Shown here: positions 19,072 to 28,817 of the stretch, piece by piece
Position numbering within the stretch: position 1 is the stretch's first letter
Layout: the number at the start of each line of letters is the position of its first letter
Source: an uncultured beta proteobacterium
Lineage (GTDB): Bacteria > Pseudomonadota > Gammaproteobacteria > Burkholderiales > Burkholderiaceae
DNA: 37,202 nt
Assembly (NCBI GenBank): GCA_903858445.1
Contig: CAIOIX010000245.1
Span: forward strand, 1-37,202
Reading direction: 5' to 3'
Translations under genes and position numbers: made by a program
The notes under the pieces: generated by a model
The model's database searches: none
Told to the model about the DNA's origin: nothing
What the model saw: only the letters and a program-made list of their open reading frames with translations

Positions 19072-20211
19072 TTGCGGCAATTACTCAATAAATTTCTGGC
19101 TGGATTTTTACCGGAAGCGAGCTCAGTCTCATGGTCTGAGAGATTCAGATCGGTTTTGGGAGTTGCTCTCGGTCTGCTGGCGATAATTGGTCTTAGTATG
19201 TTGCTTTCCTATGATGGCAAAGCTTCACCGTGGATTGTTGCCTCGATGGGAGCCAGTGCATTTTTGCTATTTGTATTGCCCTCTAGCCCAATGGCTCAGC
19301 CTTGGGCGGTTATCGGGGGGAGTTGTATTTCTGCCTTAGTGGGGCTTGCATGTACGAATGTTATCCATAGCTTGGCATTCTTAATTCCGCTTTCAGTTGG
19401 CTTAGCAATCTTGGCGATGTTCGCGCTACGTTGTTTGCATGCGCCCGCAGCGGCTTTGGCGCTATTAATCCCCTTAAGTGGGTTGACGGACTTTGAGTTT
19501 GTGCTCTTCCCAGTGCTGGGTAACGCTGTATTGCTGGTGGTGTGCGCCATGGCTTACAACTCACTCACTGGGAAGTCTTATCCGCACCGTCCCAAGGTAC
19601 TTCTGGATGCTTCTCCACTGGCGCAGCGCGACCGAAAAATTGAAGATGAAGAAATCAATGCGGTTTTAGCAAGGTATGACCAAGTTCTAGATATTAGTAA
19701 GGGCGACCTGGCCAATTTAATCTCCCAAGTTGAGCATGGTGCATATCAAAAGAAGTTGCAAAGTATGCAGTGCAAAAACATCATGAGTACAGAGGTCTTA
19801 TATGTGGAGATGGATTCTCCTTTAGATCAGGCGTGGAACCTATTGCGCAATCGTCACGTTAAAGCGTTGCCAGTAATAGATGGTGCGCGCAGGGTACTGG
19901 GCATTATTACTTTAGAGGATTTTATTAAAAGTGCAGCAGTTGATTTTCATCAGAGTTTTGGTCAGCGTATCAGAGGTTTTATGCGCACAGCAGTCCCAGG
20001 CTTAAACAGCTTACCTAATGCGGTTGGGCAGGTGATGAGTAAGCCTGTAAGGGTTATTAGTGAAGATAGAAATATGCTTGATCTCGCTGAGATATTTTGC
20101 GGTGATGGTCACCATCACATTCCCGTGATTAATGCGGACAAACAGTTGGTCGGCATGATTACTCAATCTGACTTTGTGAAAGCGATTGATCAATCGATTG
20201 CCATTCGCTAA
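19072..20211 (+). CDS. HPP family membrane domain fused to tandem CBS domains
   Basis: GASAFLLFVLPSSPMAQPWAVIGGSCISALVG (HPP domain) followed by two CBS motifs; TTG start. Confidence 0.85.
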   Translation: MRQLLNKFLAGFLPEASSVSWSERFRSVLGVALGLLAIIGLSMLLSYDGKASPWIVASMGASAFLLFVLPSSPMAQPWAVIGGSCISALVGLACTNVIHSLAFLIPLSVGLAILAMFALRCLHAPAAALALLIPLSGLTDFEFVLFPVLGNAVLLVVCAMAYNSLTGKSYPHRPKVLLDASPLAQRDRKIEDEEINAVLARYDQVLDISKGDLANLISQVEHGAYQKKLQSMQCKNIMSTEVLYVEMDSPLDQAWNLLRNRHVKALPVIDGARRVLGIITLEDFIKSAAVDFHQSFGQRIRGFMRTAVPGLNSLPNAVGQVMSKPVRVISEDRNMLDLAEIFCGDGHHHIPVINADKQLVGMITQSDFVKAIDQSIAIR

Positions 20212-20264
20212 AGAATATTCTAGGCAAGTGACTTATTCCTAGCTGGGCAAGGCTTAGTGCTGCA

Positions 20265-20774
20265 TCAGGCCCAAATGCTCCAGTCTTTTGATGGCGGAGA
20301 AGGTTCGTTCCATTTCACTGGGTAATGTAAGGTCCTGTCAGGCGTTAAGCGACTCCAGATTGCCGCTACGATAGCAAGAGTGACAATGCCTACCAACACA
20401 ACCACGATAAGATGGCCAAATCCAGCGTGTGCCTGAATCATGATGAGTGGATTGGCGCCTGCTGGTGGGTGGACTGTTTGAGTCAATAATAAAACTACCA
20501 AGGTGATGACTTCCGCCAGTAAGTAAACCCATAAAGCATCATTAAAAAGTTGGTAGCAAATGATGCCAATTAGGGCGCTGAAGAGGTGACCCCCAAATAA
20601 GGCTCGTGGTTGAGCTGCAGGAGCGCTAGTGAGCCCAAATAAAAATATGGTGGAACCTCCCAGCGAGGCGAGCAGTAGTGGTGATGTTGGTGGTTTGGTA
20701 AAAAGGAGGGCCAAGCCAAGCGCAATGGTTGCTCCCAGACAAACCCATAGTAAGCGCAACATGATTTTCAGCAT
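20265..20774 (-). CDS. HPP family integral membrane protein
   Basis: GGSTIFLFGLTSAPAAQPRALFGGHLFSALIG... and canonical TVHPPAGANPL. Confidence 0.85.
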   Translation of the reverse strand: MLKIMLRLLWVCLGATIALGLALLFTKPPTSPLLLASLGGSTIFLFGLTSAPAAQPRALFGGHLFSALIGIICYQLFNDALWVYLLAEVITLVVLLLTQTVHPPAGANPLIMIQAHAGFGHLIVVVLVGIVTLAIVAAIWSRLTPDRTLHYPVKWNEPSPPSKDWSIWA

Positions 20775-20796
20775 AGACTTTGGCTTAGGCTTGAGC

Positions 20797-21705
20797 TTAA
20801 ATTAAGCCAGCCATTTTGGCGATTTGATTAGCCTGTCTCAAGACTGAATGAGGGCAAGCCATTGCACCAGAAAGTATTTTTGCAGTCACGGATCCCGTCA
20901 ACGAGGCATCTATTGTCGTAAAGGGGTTAAGGTCTGAGAAGCGCTCTTCTGGGCTAGTGTCTTCTTGTCCGCTGGAAAACAAAAAATGCATCTCGGGAAG
21001 TCTTTGTAAGGATGCCGTTGGCTCACCTTCACTACCCCTCATCAGGATCGCATTAGCCGAGCGCATCTGAAAGTACTCCCGCAATTTTTCTGGATATTCT
21101 GGGTGGGTGTAATTAGAAACTTGCCAAGCGTTGTGGGCGAGAGGGTTAATAAGTTTTGCCAAGACATGCCCGGTGTTGCGTAAGCCAATTTGTGCCCTGA
21201 TATCCAGAAGTCTTTGTAGTTCTGGTGAAATGACCTTCAGTGGGCAGAATATGGGTGTATTTGACGTCAGCAATGAGCCAAATTCATTAGGATGATTGAG
21301 GATAGGCCAGCCAAGCGCTACAAATATCTCATGGCTGGTTACTCTAGTCTGATCCTGTTCCACTCCTTGGACAACGACAGTAAATCCTTGGTTAGCAAGC
21401 ATGCCAGCTAGCAGTGGTGTGAGGTTTGCTTGTTTCCTAGCGCCGTTATAGCTTGGCAAAACGATGCTGGGGCGAGATTCTGGGTTGAGTAATGTCAGAT
21501 CTGGTTCCAGTGCATCCATAAATCCCATTAATTCGGCCACAGACTCACCCTTGATGCGCATGGCAATGCAAAAGGCACCTAACTCTAGATCGCTTACCTT
21601 GCCAGCCAGAATGAGCGAAAACACTTCTTTGGCCTGATTACGATCAAGATCGCCAGCACCTTTGCTACCACGGCCAATGACCTTTAAGAAAGAAGTAATA
21701 CTCAT
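20797..21705 (-). CDS. ybiB: YbiB-like (TrpD2 family) nucleic-acid-binding/glycosyltransferase-fold protein
   Basis: MSITSFLKVIGRGSKGAGDLDRNQAKEVFSLILAGKVSDLELGAFCIAMRIKGES, TrpD-like fold. Confidence 0.8.
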   Translation of the reverse strand: MSITSFLKVIGRGSKGAGDLDRNQAKEVFSLILAGKVSDLELGAFCIAMRIKGESVAELMGFMDALEPDLTLLNPESRPSIVLPSYNGARKQANLTPLLAGMLANQGFTVVVQGVEQDQTRVTSHEIFVALGWPILNHPNEFGSLLTSNTPIFCPLKVISPELQRLLDIRAQIGLRNTGHVLAKLINPLAHNAWQVSNYTHPEYPEKLREYFQMRSANAILMRGSEGEPTASLQRLPEMHFLFSSGQEDTSPEERFSDLNPFTTIDASLTGSVTAKILSGAMACPHSVLRQANQIAKMAGLI

Positions 21706-21712
21706 TAAGAGA

Positions 21713-24553
21713 TTATGCCGTTACTTCAGTTTTCAAGAAGTTTGCAATGATTTGTTTAACTTCGGGTTTGCAGGAGCCGCAATTGGTGCCGCATTGGGTT
21801 TTGGATTGAAGTAGTGACATAGCGTCATCCGGACTGCTACCCGATGATATTTTTTCTAGGCACTCTTTCATCGTATCTGCAGAAACATTGAAGCAGTTAC
21901 AAATAACCTTGCCCTTAGCTTGAATTTCTACTGGGGGCTTACTGACAGGCATCAGTAATGATCGACCAAGGGCTTTGGCATCAAGCCCGCTTTCAAGATA
22001 CTCTCTTAGCCAAGCGGTGCTCGCCAAACTCTCAATGGATCCAGTAAGCATGGCAGACAAGACTTTATCTTGCGCGCGAACTAGTCGCACAATACCTCTG
22101 CGCTTGTCGCTATAACGCATTACCGGCTCTGTTGAGGCCTCATCTAATTTAAATTGCTGCATGACTTGCTGTAATCCTGCTGCCGCAATCGATTGGGCTT
22201 CTTCTAGTGGGTCTGCATGATGGGCAGCCTTAAATGACACCCCAATCAAGCCACCATCTTGCTCCCTACCAAATAAGACGCATTGAGCTGAGTCAAAGTA
22301 AGGCAAGATGCTGCGCAAGTTATTTTGAATAGAAAAAGCCGTCTCTTGTGAAAATAGTCCAAATGCTACGAGTTGCCAAGGTAAGTTGGCGGGCAAAATT
22401 TTGACGGCGGAATGTTTTAACTCTGGCTGACCAGATACTGGGTCAATCACATTGCAGGTCAGGCCATTAACTCCGCGACCTGGATTTTTACCAGCAGCCC
22501 CTGATATAAATTCAGAGCCCCAGTGCATTGCAATGAAGGCTTGTGAAGAGGCGATATCGTCTGAAACTTTAACGGGGAAGATTTCACTCCCTCTACGGCT
22601 GGTGACATGCACGAGATCGCCATTGGTGAGATTCATCCTGCCAGCATCTTTTGGCGATAGTTCAACGCACGGCTCAGGAGAGTGGGCGTACAGCGTACCA
22701 ACGGTCCCCGTTCTACTCATACCGTGCCATTGATCTCTAAGGCGACCGGTATTTAAGGCAAATGGATAGCGCGCATCTACTGATTCAGCGGTCGCTTTGT
22801 ATGGGGCGGCGATAAAGTGCGCTTTCTTGTCTTTGGTTGGAAAGACTCCGTTTTCATACAATCTTTTTTTGCCAAAATACGTTCCCTTTGGCATGGGCCA
22901 CTGTTGTGGTCCGCGTTCATCCAAAATGGCATAGCTGAGCCCGGTGATATCCAAATCGCGACCAGCCGTACTTTCTCGATGCTCATTCCAAATATCCTCT
23001 GGACCAGCATAGGGAAATAGGGTGCTAACGCCTTCTTTTCTATTTCCGGGGAGAAGTAGTTCTAAGGCGCGCGCAATCTCCAGTGCAATCTGCCAATCAT
23101 GTTTGGCAGATTCGTAGGGGTCAATCGCGGGATTTACTTTGGAAATTCTGCGCTCTGAATTGGTGACGGTGCCAATCTTTTCTGCCCAGGTGCTTGCTGG
23201 TAACAACACATCGGCATAGAGCGTGGTGGCTGTATGTGCATAGGCCTCTTGAACGACCACAAACTCTGCCTTGCTCAGTCCTTCATGAACTGCATTGAGG
23301 TCAGGCATCGACTGTGCGGGGTTTGTACAAACAATCCAAATGGCTTTGAGTTTTTGAGTACGCAATGCTTCAAACATGGGGATTGCACTCAGACCTGGTT
23401 TTTCAGGTACAGAATGCACGCCCCACAAGTTAGCGACTTCTGCGCGATGTTCTGGATTAGCAAGATCACGATGGGCTGATAGTAGGTTGGCCAATCCACC
23501 GACTTCTCTACCACCCATTGCATTGGGTTGACCAGTAAGAGAGAAGGGGCCTGCACCAGCTTTACCAATTTGACCGGTGGCTAAATGCAGATTCACTAAG
23601 GCCGCATTCTTAGCGGTGCCTGAGGCGGATTGGTTTAAGCCTTGGCAGTACATTGATAGGGTTGCAGGGGAGGTAGCAAACCATTCCGCCGCTTGGTATA
23701 AATCTTTTTCCTTAATCCCGCAAATCTCGCTCACTGCTTTGGGTGTGAAATCCCTCACAAGATCTCGTAGGGCATCAAAGCCATCTGTATAAGACTTGAT
23801 ATAGGACTCATCAATCCATTTTTCCCAAAGCATCACGTACAGCATACCGTGGTAAAGCGCTACATCGGTACCTGGCTGGATCTGCAAATACAGATCAGCT
23901 TCTTTAGCGGTATCCGTTTTTCTGGGGTCAACAACGATCACCTTGAGGTCGGGATTCTTTTTGCGGGCGTCCTCAAGGCGTCTGTATAGAATCGGATGTG
24001 CAAATGCGGTATTCGATCCAGCAATAAAAATGGTGGATGCAGAATCAATATCTTCGTAGCAGCAAGGCGGGGCATCCATGCCTAAAGTTTGCTTGTAGCC
24101 AGCTACTGCACTGGACATGCATAGACGTGAATTGGTATCAATGTTATTCGAGCCAATTAAGCCCTTCATCAACTTATTGAAGATGTAATAGTCTTCGGTC
24201 AGCAATTGCCCAGAGACGTAAATCCCTACAGATTCTGGACCATGTTCTTGAATGATGTCTGCAAATTTCTTGGCAACAGTCTCAATGGCTTCTGACCAAG
24301 TAACGTTAATTGGTACTTCGCTCCTTGCCATCCTAATTGCTGGTGATCCTAGGCGCGCTTGTTTTTGCAGGCTAGGATTTGCAGTCAGGTGGAGAGTGGA
24401 GCCTTTGCTGCAGAGTCTGCCAAAGTTTGCAGGGTGATCTGGGTCGCCACGAATCCCGGTTACCTCTAACTTCCCATTGCTTGATTCTGTAGTTTCAATA
24501 ATGACGCCACAGCCAACACCACAGTAGCAACAGGTGCTTTTAACATCAGCCAT
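21713..24553 (-). CDS. nasA: Assimilatory nitrate reductase catalytic subunit with C-terminal BFD-like [2Fe-2S] domain
   Basis: N-terminal CCYCGVGCGV 4Fe-4S motif, molybdopterin domains, C-terminal CNCFNVSADTMKEC...CGTNCGSC. Confidence 0.93.
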   Translation of the reverse strand: MADVKSTCCYCGVGCGVIIETTESSNGKLEVTGIRGDPDHPANFGRLCSKGSTLHLTANPSLQKQARLGSPAIRMARSEVPINVTWSEAIETVAKKFADIIQEHGPESVGIYVSGQLLTEDYYIFNKLMKGLIGSNNIDTNSRLCMSSAVAGYKQTLGMDAPPCCYEDIDSASTIFIAGSNTAFAHPILYRRLEDARKKNPDLKVIVVDPRKTDTAKEADLYLQIQPGTDVALYHGMLYVMLWEKWIDESYIKSYTDGFDALRDLVRDFTPKAVSEICGIKEKDLYQAAEWFATSPATLSMYCQGLNQSASGTAKNAALVNLHLATGQIGKAGAGPFSLTGQPNAMGGREVGGLANLLSAHRDLANPEHRAEVANLWGVHSVPEKPGLSAIPMFEALRTQKLKAIWIVCTNPAQSMPDLNAVHEGLSKAEFVVVQEAYAHTATTLYADVLLPASTWAEKIGTVTNSERRISKVNPAIDPYESAKHDWQIALEIARALELLLPGNRKEGVSTLFPYAGPEDIWNEHRESTAGRDLDITGLSYAILDERGPQQWPMPKGTYFGKKRLYENGVFPTKDKKAHFIAAPYKATAESVDARYPFALNTGRLRDQWHGMSRTGTVGTLYAHSPEPCVELSPKDAGRMNLTNGDLVHVTSRRGSEIFPVKVSDDIASSQAFIAMHWGSEFISGAAGKNPGRGVNGLTCNVIDPVSGQPELKHSAVKILPANLPWQLVAFGLFSQETAFSIQNNLRSILPYFDSAQCVLFGREQDGGLIGVSFKAAHHADPLEEAQSIAAAGLQQVMQQFKLDEASTEPVMRYSDKRRGIVRLVRAQDKVLSAMLTGSIESLASTAWLREYLESGLDAKALGRSLLMPVSKPPVEIQAKGKVICNCFNVSADTMKECLEKISSGSSPDDAMSLLQSKTQCGTNCGSCKPEVKQIIANFLKTEVTA

Positions 24554-24896
24554 GAGTGGTTTGCAATTCCTCGCGATTTAACCAAACTATGCCTGCCTCA
24601 ACTTTTACAGCAAAGGATTTGGCACAACCTTCATCGGGAGCAGTGGCGCAGCCAGTTGAAAGATCAATATTCCAAGAGTGCAGCGGGCAGGTAACTGACT
24701 TCCCGTGAACAATGCCTTGTGAGAGAGGGCCACCCTTATGTGGGCATTCATCCAACACGGCAAATACCTCATCTTCAGAATTTCTGAAGATAGCAATTTG
24801 ACCAGCGGGCGCCTTGATAACGCGAGAACCCAATACAGGAATTTCTTCCGCAGTAGTGATTTTTTGCCATTCTTGGAGCGATGAAGTATTAGACAT
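24546..24896 (-). CDS. nirD: Nitrite reductase small subunit (Rieske-type)
   Basis: CPHKGGPLSQGIVHGKSVTCPLHSWNIDLSTG; start refined to MSNTSSLQEWQKI (8-nt overlap with nirB). Confidence 0.92.
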   Translation of the reverse strand: MSNTSSLQEWQKITTAEEIPVLGSRVIKAPAGQIAIFRNSEDEVFAVLDECPHKGGPLSQGIVHGKSVTCPLHSWNIDLSTGCATAPDEGCAKSFAVKVEAGIVWLNREELQTTHG

Positions 24897-27339
24897 TACC
24901 CACCTCGACGATTGGAATAGTTTTAAATTGACGAATATCCACGCCGGCTCTTTCGAAATCTTTCCAAGGGTCTGGAGCATCTTTCAAATCAAATAGCAGT
25001 CTTTCATAAAGTGCTTTACGACTTTCAGCATCATCAACTACCTTTTGCTTGATGTATTCCATACCTACTCGCGCCAAGTAATGAACGGTGCGGTCCAAAT
25101 ACCAGGCTTCTTCGCGATACAACTGCAAGAACGCGCCTGAATATTCTCGAACTTCTTCATCTGTTTTGACTTTGCAGAGAAATTCAGCAACTTCAGTTTT
25201 GATACCGCCATTACCGCCAATATATAACTCCCAGCCCGATTCAACACCAATGATGCCGACGTCTTTAATTCCAGCTTCAGCACAGTTCCGCGGACAACCA
25301 GACACTGCCAGTTTCACTTTGTGGGGCGCATACATCCCAAAGAGCATTCTCTCAAGATCTACGCCCATCTTCATAGAGGACTGAGTGCCAAAGCGGCAGT
25401 GTTCATCACCAACACAGGTTTTGACTGTACGAATCGATTTTCCATAGGCGTGGCCTGATGGCATATCCAATTCTTTCCAGACTGCAGGCAAGTCATCCTT
25501 TTTAATACCCAGCAAGTCGATGCGCTGACCGCCAGTCACTTTTACCGTTGGTACTTGGTATTTTTCTGCAACATCAGCAATTCTGCGTAGCTCAGCGGGG
25601 GTAGTTAATCCGCCAAACATTCTTGGAATAACAGAGTAGGTACCATCTTTTTGAATATTGGCATGAGCACGCTCGTTAATAAAGCGAGACTGTGGATCAT
25701 CCTTTGCTTCATGTGGCCAAGTAGAAATTAAATAGTAGTTCAGGGCAGGGCGACAAGTCGCGCAACCATTTGGTGTTCTCCAGCTAAGCTCACTGCGAAC
25801 CTGCTCTTGGGAAATTAAATGGCCAGAGCGAATGGCTTGACGAATTTCATCATGAGATAGATCTGAACATCCACAAATCGATTTCTTCCTTGGGGTGGCT
25901 GAGTAATCCGTACCTAAGACATTCATCAGGACTTGTTCGACGAGGCCGGTACAGGAGCCACAGGAACTACTGGCTTTAGTACATTTTTTTACCTCATCTA
26001 AAGTGAACAGACCTTGCTCACGAATGGCTTTAACTATCGTTCCTTTGGTGACGCCATTACAACCGCAGATCTCATCTGCATCAGTCATCCCAGCGGCTTT
26101 GTTATGGCCTTGATGACCCACGTCACCAATATTGGATTCGCCAAACATGAGCGTGTCGCGAATTTCTGCAATACTTTGTTCATCTCGCATGAGCTTGAAA
26201 TACCAGGTGCTGTCTGCGGTATCGCCAAACATGCAAGCGCCAATCAAGCGATCATCTTTAAGTATTAATTTTTTATAAACGCCACCAATAGGGTCAGCAA
26301 GGGTAATTTCTTCTGTACCTTCGCCCCCCATAAAGTTGCCGGCAGAAAAAAGATCAACACCAGTGACCTTCAATTTTGTGGAGGTGACAGAGCCTTCATA
26401 ACGACCAATGCCGTACTCAGCAAGGTGGTTTGCACACACTTTAGCCTGTTCAAATAAAGGCGCTACTAAGCCATAGGCGGTCCCACGATGGCTAGCACAT
26501 TCTCCTACTGCGTAGACCCTTGGATCAAAAGTTTGCAACGTGTCGTTCACAACAATGCCACGTTGACAATGAAGACCCGCAGATTCAGCCAATGCAGTAT
26601 TGGGCTTAATGCCCGCTGCCATCACTACTAAGTCAGCTGGAATTTCTAAGCCACCCTTAAAGCGGATATGACCAACACGGTCACCTGCAGCATTCGGGGT
26701 GATTGCTTCAGTTGAAGTTTTTAGTAAAAACTTTAATCCTTTAGCTTCCAGTGATTTTTGCAGTAAGTCTGCAGCAGTCTTATCCAGTTGGCGCTCCATC
26801 AGCCAATCTGCAAGATGGACTACGGTCACGCTCATGCCTCTGAGGGCCAAGCCATTAGCAGCCTCAAGACCGAGCAGTCCGCCGCCAATCACCACGGCAT
26901 TTTTGTAGCGCGTTGCCACATCAATCATCTCGTTAGTGTCTTTAATATCGCGATAAGCAATCACACCCGGCAAATCATTTCCAGGAACAGGCAGAATAAA
27001 GGGTAGAGAGCCAGTGGCTAGTAATAAGCGATCGTAGCTTTCAACGGTGCCATCATCCGCTGTTACGGTGCGCTCCTTGCGATCAATCTTGGTAATTTTC
27101 TTACCAAGATGCAAATGAATGCCATTGCTCTTGTACCAATCTAGGTCGTTGAGAACAATCTGTTCAAGCGTTTGCTCCCCAGCTAAGACGGGAGAAAGCA
27201 AAATGCGGTTGTAGTTGGGATGCGGCTCGGCGCCGAAGATGGTGATGTCATAAAGCTCTGAATCGAGCTTCAATAACTCTTCGATGGTCCGAACACCGGC
27301 CATCCCATTGCCAATCATGACGAGTTTTTGTTTTTTCAT
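24889..27339 (-). CDS. nirB: Nitrite reductase [NAD(P)H] large subunit
   Basis: 816 aa; N-terminal FAD/NAD oxidoreductase, two BFD-like domains (CGCNG..CGSC; CGCSD..CATC), sirohaem/4Fe-4S half (KTCVGDEHCRFG; SGCPRNCAEAGIKD). Confidence 0.95.
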   Translation of the reverse strand: MKKQKLVMIGNGMAGVRTIEELLKLDSELYDITIFGAEPHPNYNRILLSPVLAGEQTLEQIVLNDLDWYKSNGIHLHLGKKITKIDRKERTVTADDGTVESYDRLLLATGSLPFILPVPGNDLPGVIAYRDIKDTNEMIDVATRYKNAVVIGGGLLGLEAANGLALRGMSVTVVHLADWLMERQLDKTAADLLQKSLEAKGLKFLLKTSTEAITPNAAGDRVGHIRFKGGLEIPADLVVMAAGIKPNTALAESAGLHCQRGIVVNDTLQTFDPRVYAVGECASHRGTAYGLVAPLFEQAKVCANHLAEYGIGRYEGSVTSTKLKVTGVDLFSAGNFMGGEGTEEITLADPIGGVYKKLILKDDRLIGACMFGDTADSTWYFKLMRDEQSIAEIRDTLMFGESNIGDVGHQGHNKAAGMTDADEICGCNGVTKGTIVKAIREQGLFTLDEVKKCTKASSSCGSCTGLVEQVLMNVLGTDYSATPRKKSICGCSDLSHDEIRQAIRSGHLISQEQVRSELSWRTPNGCATCRPALNYYLISTWPHEAKDDPQSRFINERAHANIQKDGTYSVIPRMFGGLTTPAELRRIADVAEKYQVPTVKVTGGQRIDLLGIKKDDLPAVWKELDMPSGHAYGKSIRTVKTCVGDEHCRFGTQSSMKMGVDLERMLFGMYAPHKVKLAVSGCPRNCAEAGIKDVGIIGVESGWELYIGGNGGIKTEVAEFLCKVKTDEEVREYSGAFLQLYREEAWYLDRTVHYLARVGMEYIKQKVVDDAESRKALYERLLFDLKDAPDPWKDFERAGVDIRQFKTIPIVEVGNV

Positions 27340-28631
27340 GCTTTGATCTTGAAGCTATCTGCATAAGCTGCTGGGTTAGAACCATTCCATACAACACCAT
27401 CAAACAATTTGCTGGAGCGCATATCGCTTTTTGGTAGTGGTGTTTTAGAGGCGGTAGCCGCATCCTTGTAGAGGGCAATGTTATTGACTTTCTTTGCTAC
27501 GGCCAAATAATCTGGATGCTCTTTGAGTAAACCCCAGCGCTTATGCTGAGTCATAAACCACATGCCATCAGAGAGGTAGGGGTAATTAGCTAAGCCCTCG
27601 TTATAAAACTTCATGGCATGGGGATCGTCCCAGGTTTTTCCAATGCCGTTGTTATAGCGGCCCATCATGCGATCTTGAATCACACTCACATCTGTATTTA
27701 CAAAAGAAGGAGCTGACACTACTTCGGCAGTAGTGTGCTTATTCGAAGTTGATGCATCAATATATTTACCGGCCTCTAGAATTGCCGCTGTCACTGCACG
27801 GCAGGTATTTGGATATTTCTTGGCAAAGTCAGAGGTTGTGCCCAAAGCTTTTTCTGGGTGATCTTGCCAAATAGCTTGAGTGGTGGTTGCTGTAAAGCCA
27901 ATACCATCAATAATCGCGCGGGCATTCCATGGTTCACCTACACAATAGCCGTCCATATTGCCACTGCGCATATTGGCAACCATTTGTGGCGGTGGCACAG
28001 TAATAATTTTGGCATCTTTGAATGGATTAATACCGTAGTTGGCCAGCCAGTAGTAGAGCCACATAGCATGCGTACCAGTTGGGAAGGTTTGCGCAAAAGT
28101 GTAGTCACGCTTCTCTTTATCCATCAGAGCCTTGAGGCTGGCGCCATCTGTCACGCCTTTTTGGTAAAGAGCCTTAGATAAGGTAATGGCTTGACCATTA
28201 TTATTGAGAGACATAAGAACGGACATGTCTTTTTGCTGACCACCAATACCCATTTGTAAGCCATAGATCAAGCCGTACAGAATGTGCGACATATCATTTT
28301 CGCCATTAACAAGTTTGTCACGAATAGCGGCCCATGAAGCTTCCTTAGTGGGAATAATCTTCACGCCATATTTTTTGTCTAGACCAAGGTGGTTGGCCAT
28401 GACTACTGAAGAGCAGTCAGTCAGGGCAATGAAGCTCACTTTGACATCAGTCTTTTCAGGGGCATCAGACCCTGCAGCCCATGCGCCAGCCTTTACCATG
28501 GGATCTATCAAGGACAGAATACTGGCCGAGCCAATGCTTTGAATTAGTTTACGACGCGTAGGATTCGCATCAGCTGCCGTGGAAATATTGACTTTGGGTG
28601 TTATCCCGCTAAGGTGGTTTTTTTCTTTCAT
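27336..28631 (-). CDS. NrtA/CmpA-like substrate-binding protein (SBP1) with Tat-type signal
   Basis: TRRKLIQSIGSASILS signal; ITVPPPQMVANMRSGNMDGYCVGEPWNARAI; RBS AGGAG upstream of MKEKNHL; ATGA overlap with nirB. Confidence 0.88.
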   Translation of the reverse strand: MKEKNHLSGITPKVNISTAADANPTRRKLIQSIGSASILSLIDPMVKAGAWAAGSDAPEKTDVKVSFIALTDCSSVVMANHLGLDKKYGVKIIPTKEASWAAIRDKLVNGENDMSHILYGLIYGLQMGIGGQQKDMSVLMSLNNNGQAITLSKALYQKGVTDGASLKALMDKEKRDYTFAQTFPTGTHAMWLYYWLANYGINPFKDAKIITVPPPQMVANMRSGNMDGYCVGEPWNARAIIDGIGFTATTTQAIWQDHPEKALGTTSDFAKKYPNTCRAVTAAILEAGKYIDASTSNKHTTAEVVSAPSFVNTDVSVIQDRMMGRYNNGIGKTWDDPHAMKFYNEGLANYPYLSDGMWFMTQHKRWGLLKEHPDYLAVAKKVNNIALYKDAATASKTPLPKSDMRSSKLFDGVVWNGSNPAAYADSFKIKA

Positions 28632-28705
28632 GCTGAGCTCCTGTAGTCGATAAGTAACGATAAGGAAGTTCTGGTTCGTTAAATTAATGGAAGGCTCAAT
28701 ATTGG

Positions 28706-28739
28706 TGCACCAAATCAATGCATGGGCACTTTTGGTTCA
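28706..28739. promoter_or_regulatory. Candidate NtrC-like tandem operator sites in the divergent intergenic region
   Basis: tgcaccaaatcaatgca and tgggcacttttggttca, two abutting 17-mers resembling TGCAC-N7-GTGCA, next to the perfect palindrome TTGGTGCACCAA (28702..28713). Confidence 0.3.
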
Positions 28740-28817
28740 CGCAGGGAATTTAGGGCTATTACCGACTGTTACAAATGATGCATGAAATTCATTACACGAA
28801 ATACCGTTACATCATCA

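Noticed and set aside
22452-23792. Plus-strand ORFs opposite nasA
   Set aside because: Antisense shadow ORFs in a long coding region; no start context or recognisable domain
28632-28817. Sigma-54 (-24/-12) promoter in the nitrogen intergenic region
   Set aside because: I looked for GG-N10-GC with TGGCAC/TTGC context on both strands and found no convincing match
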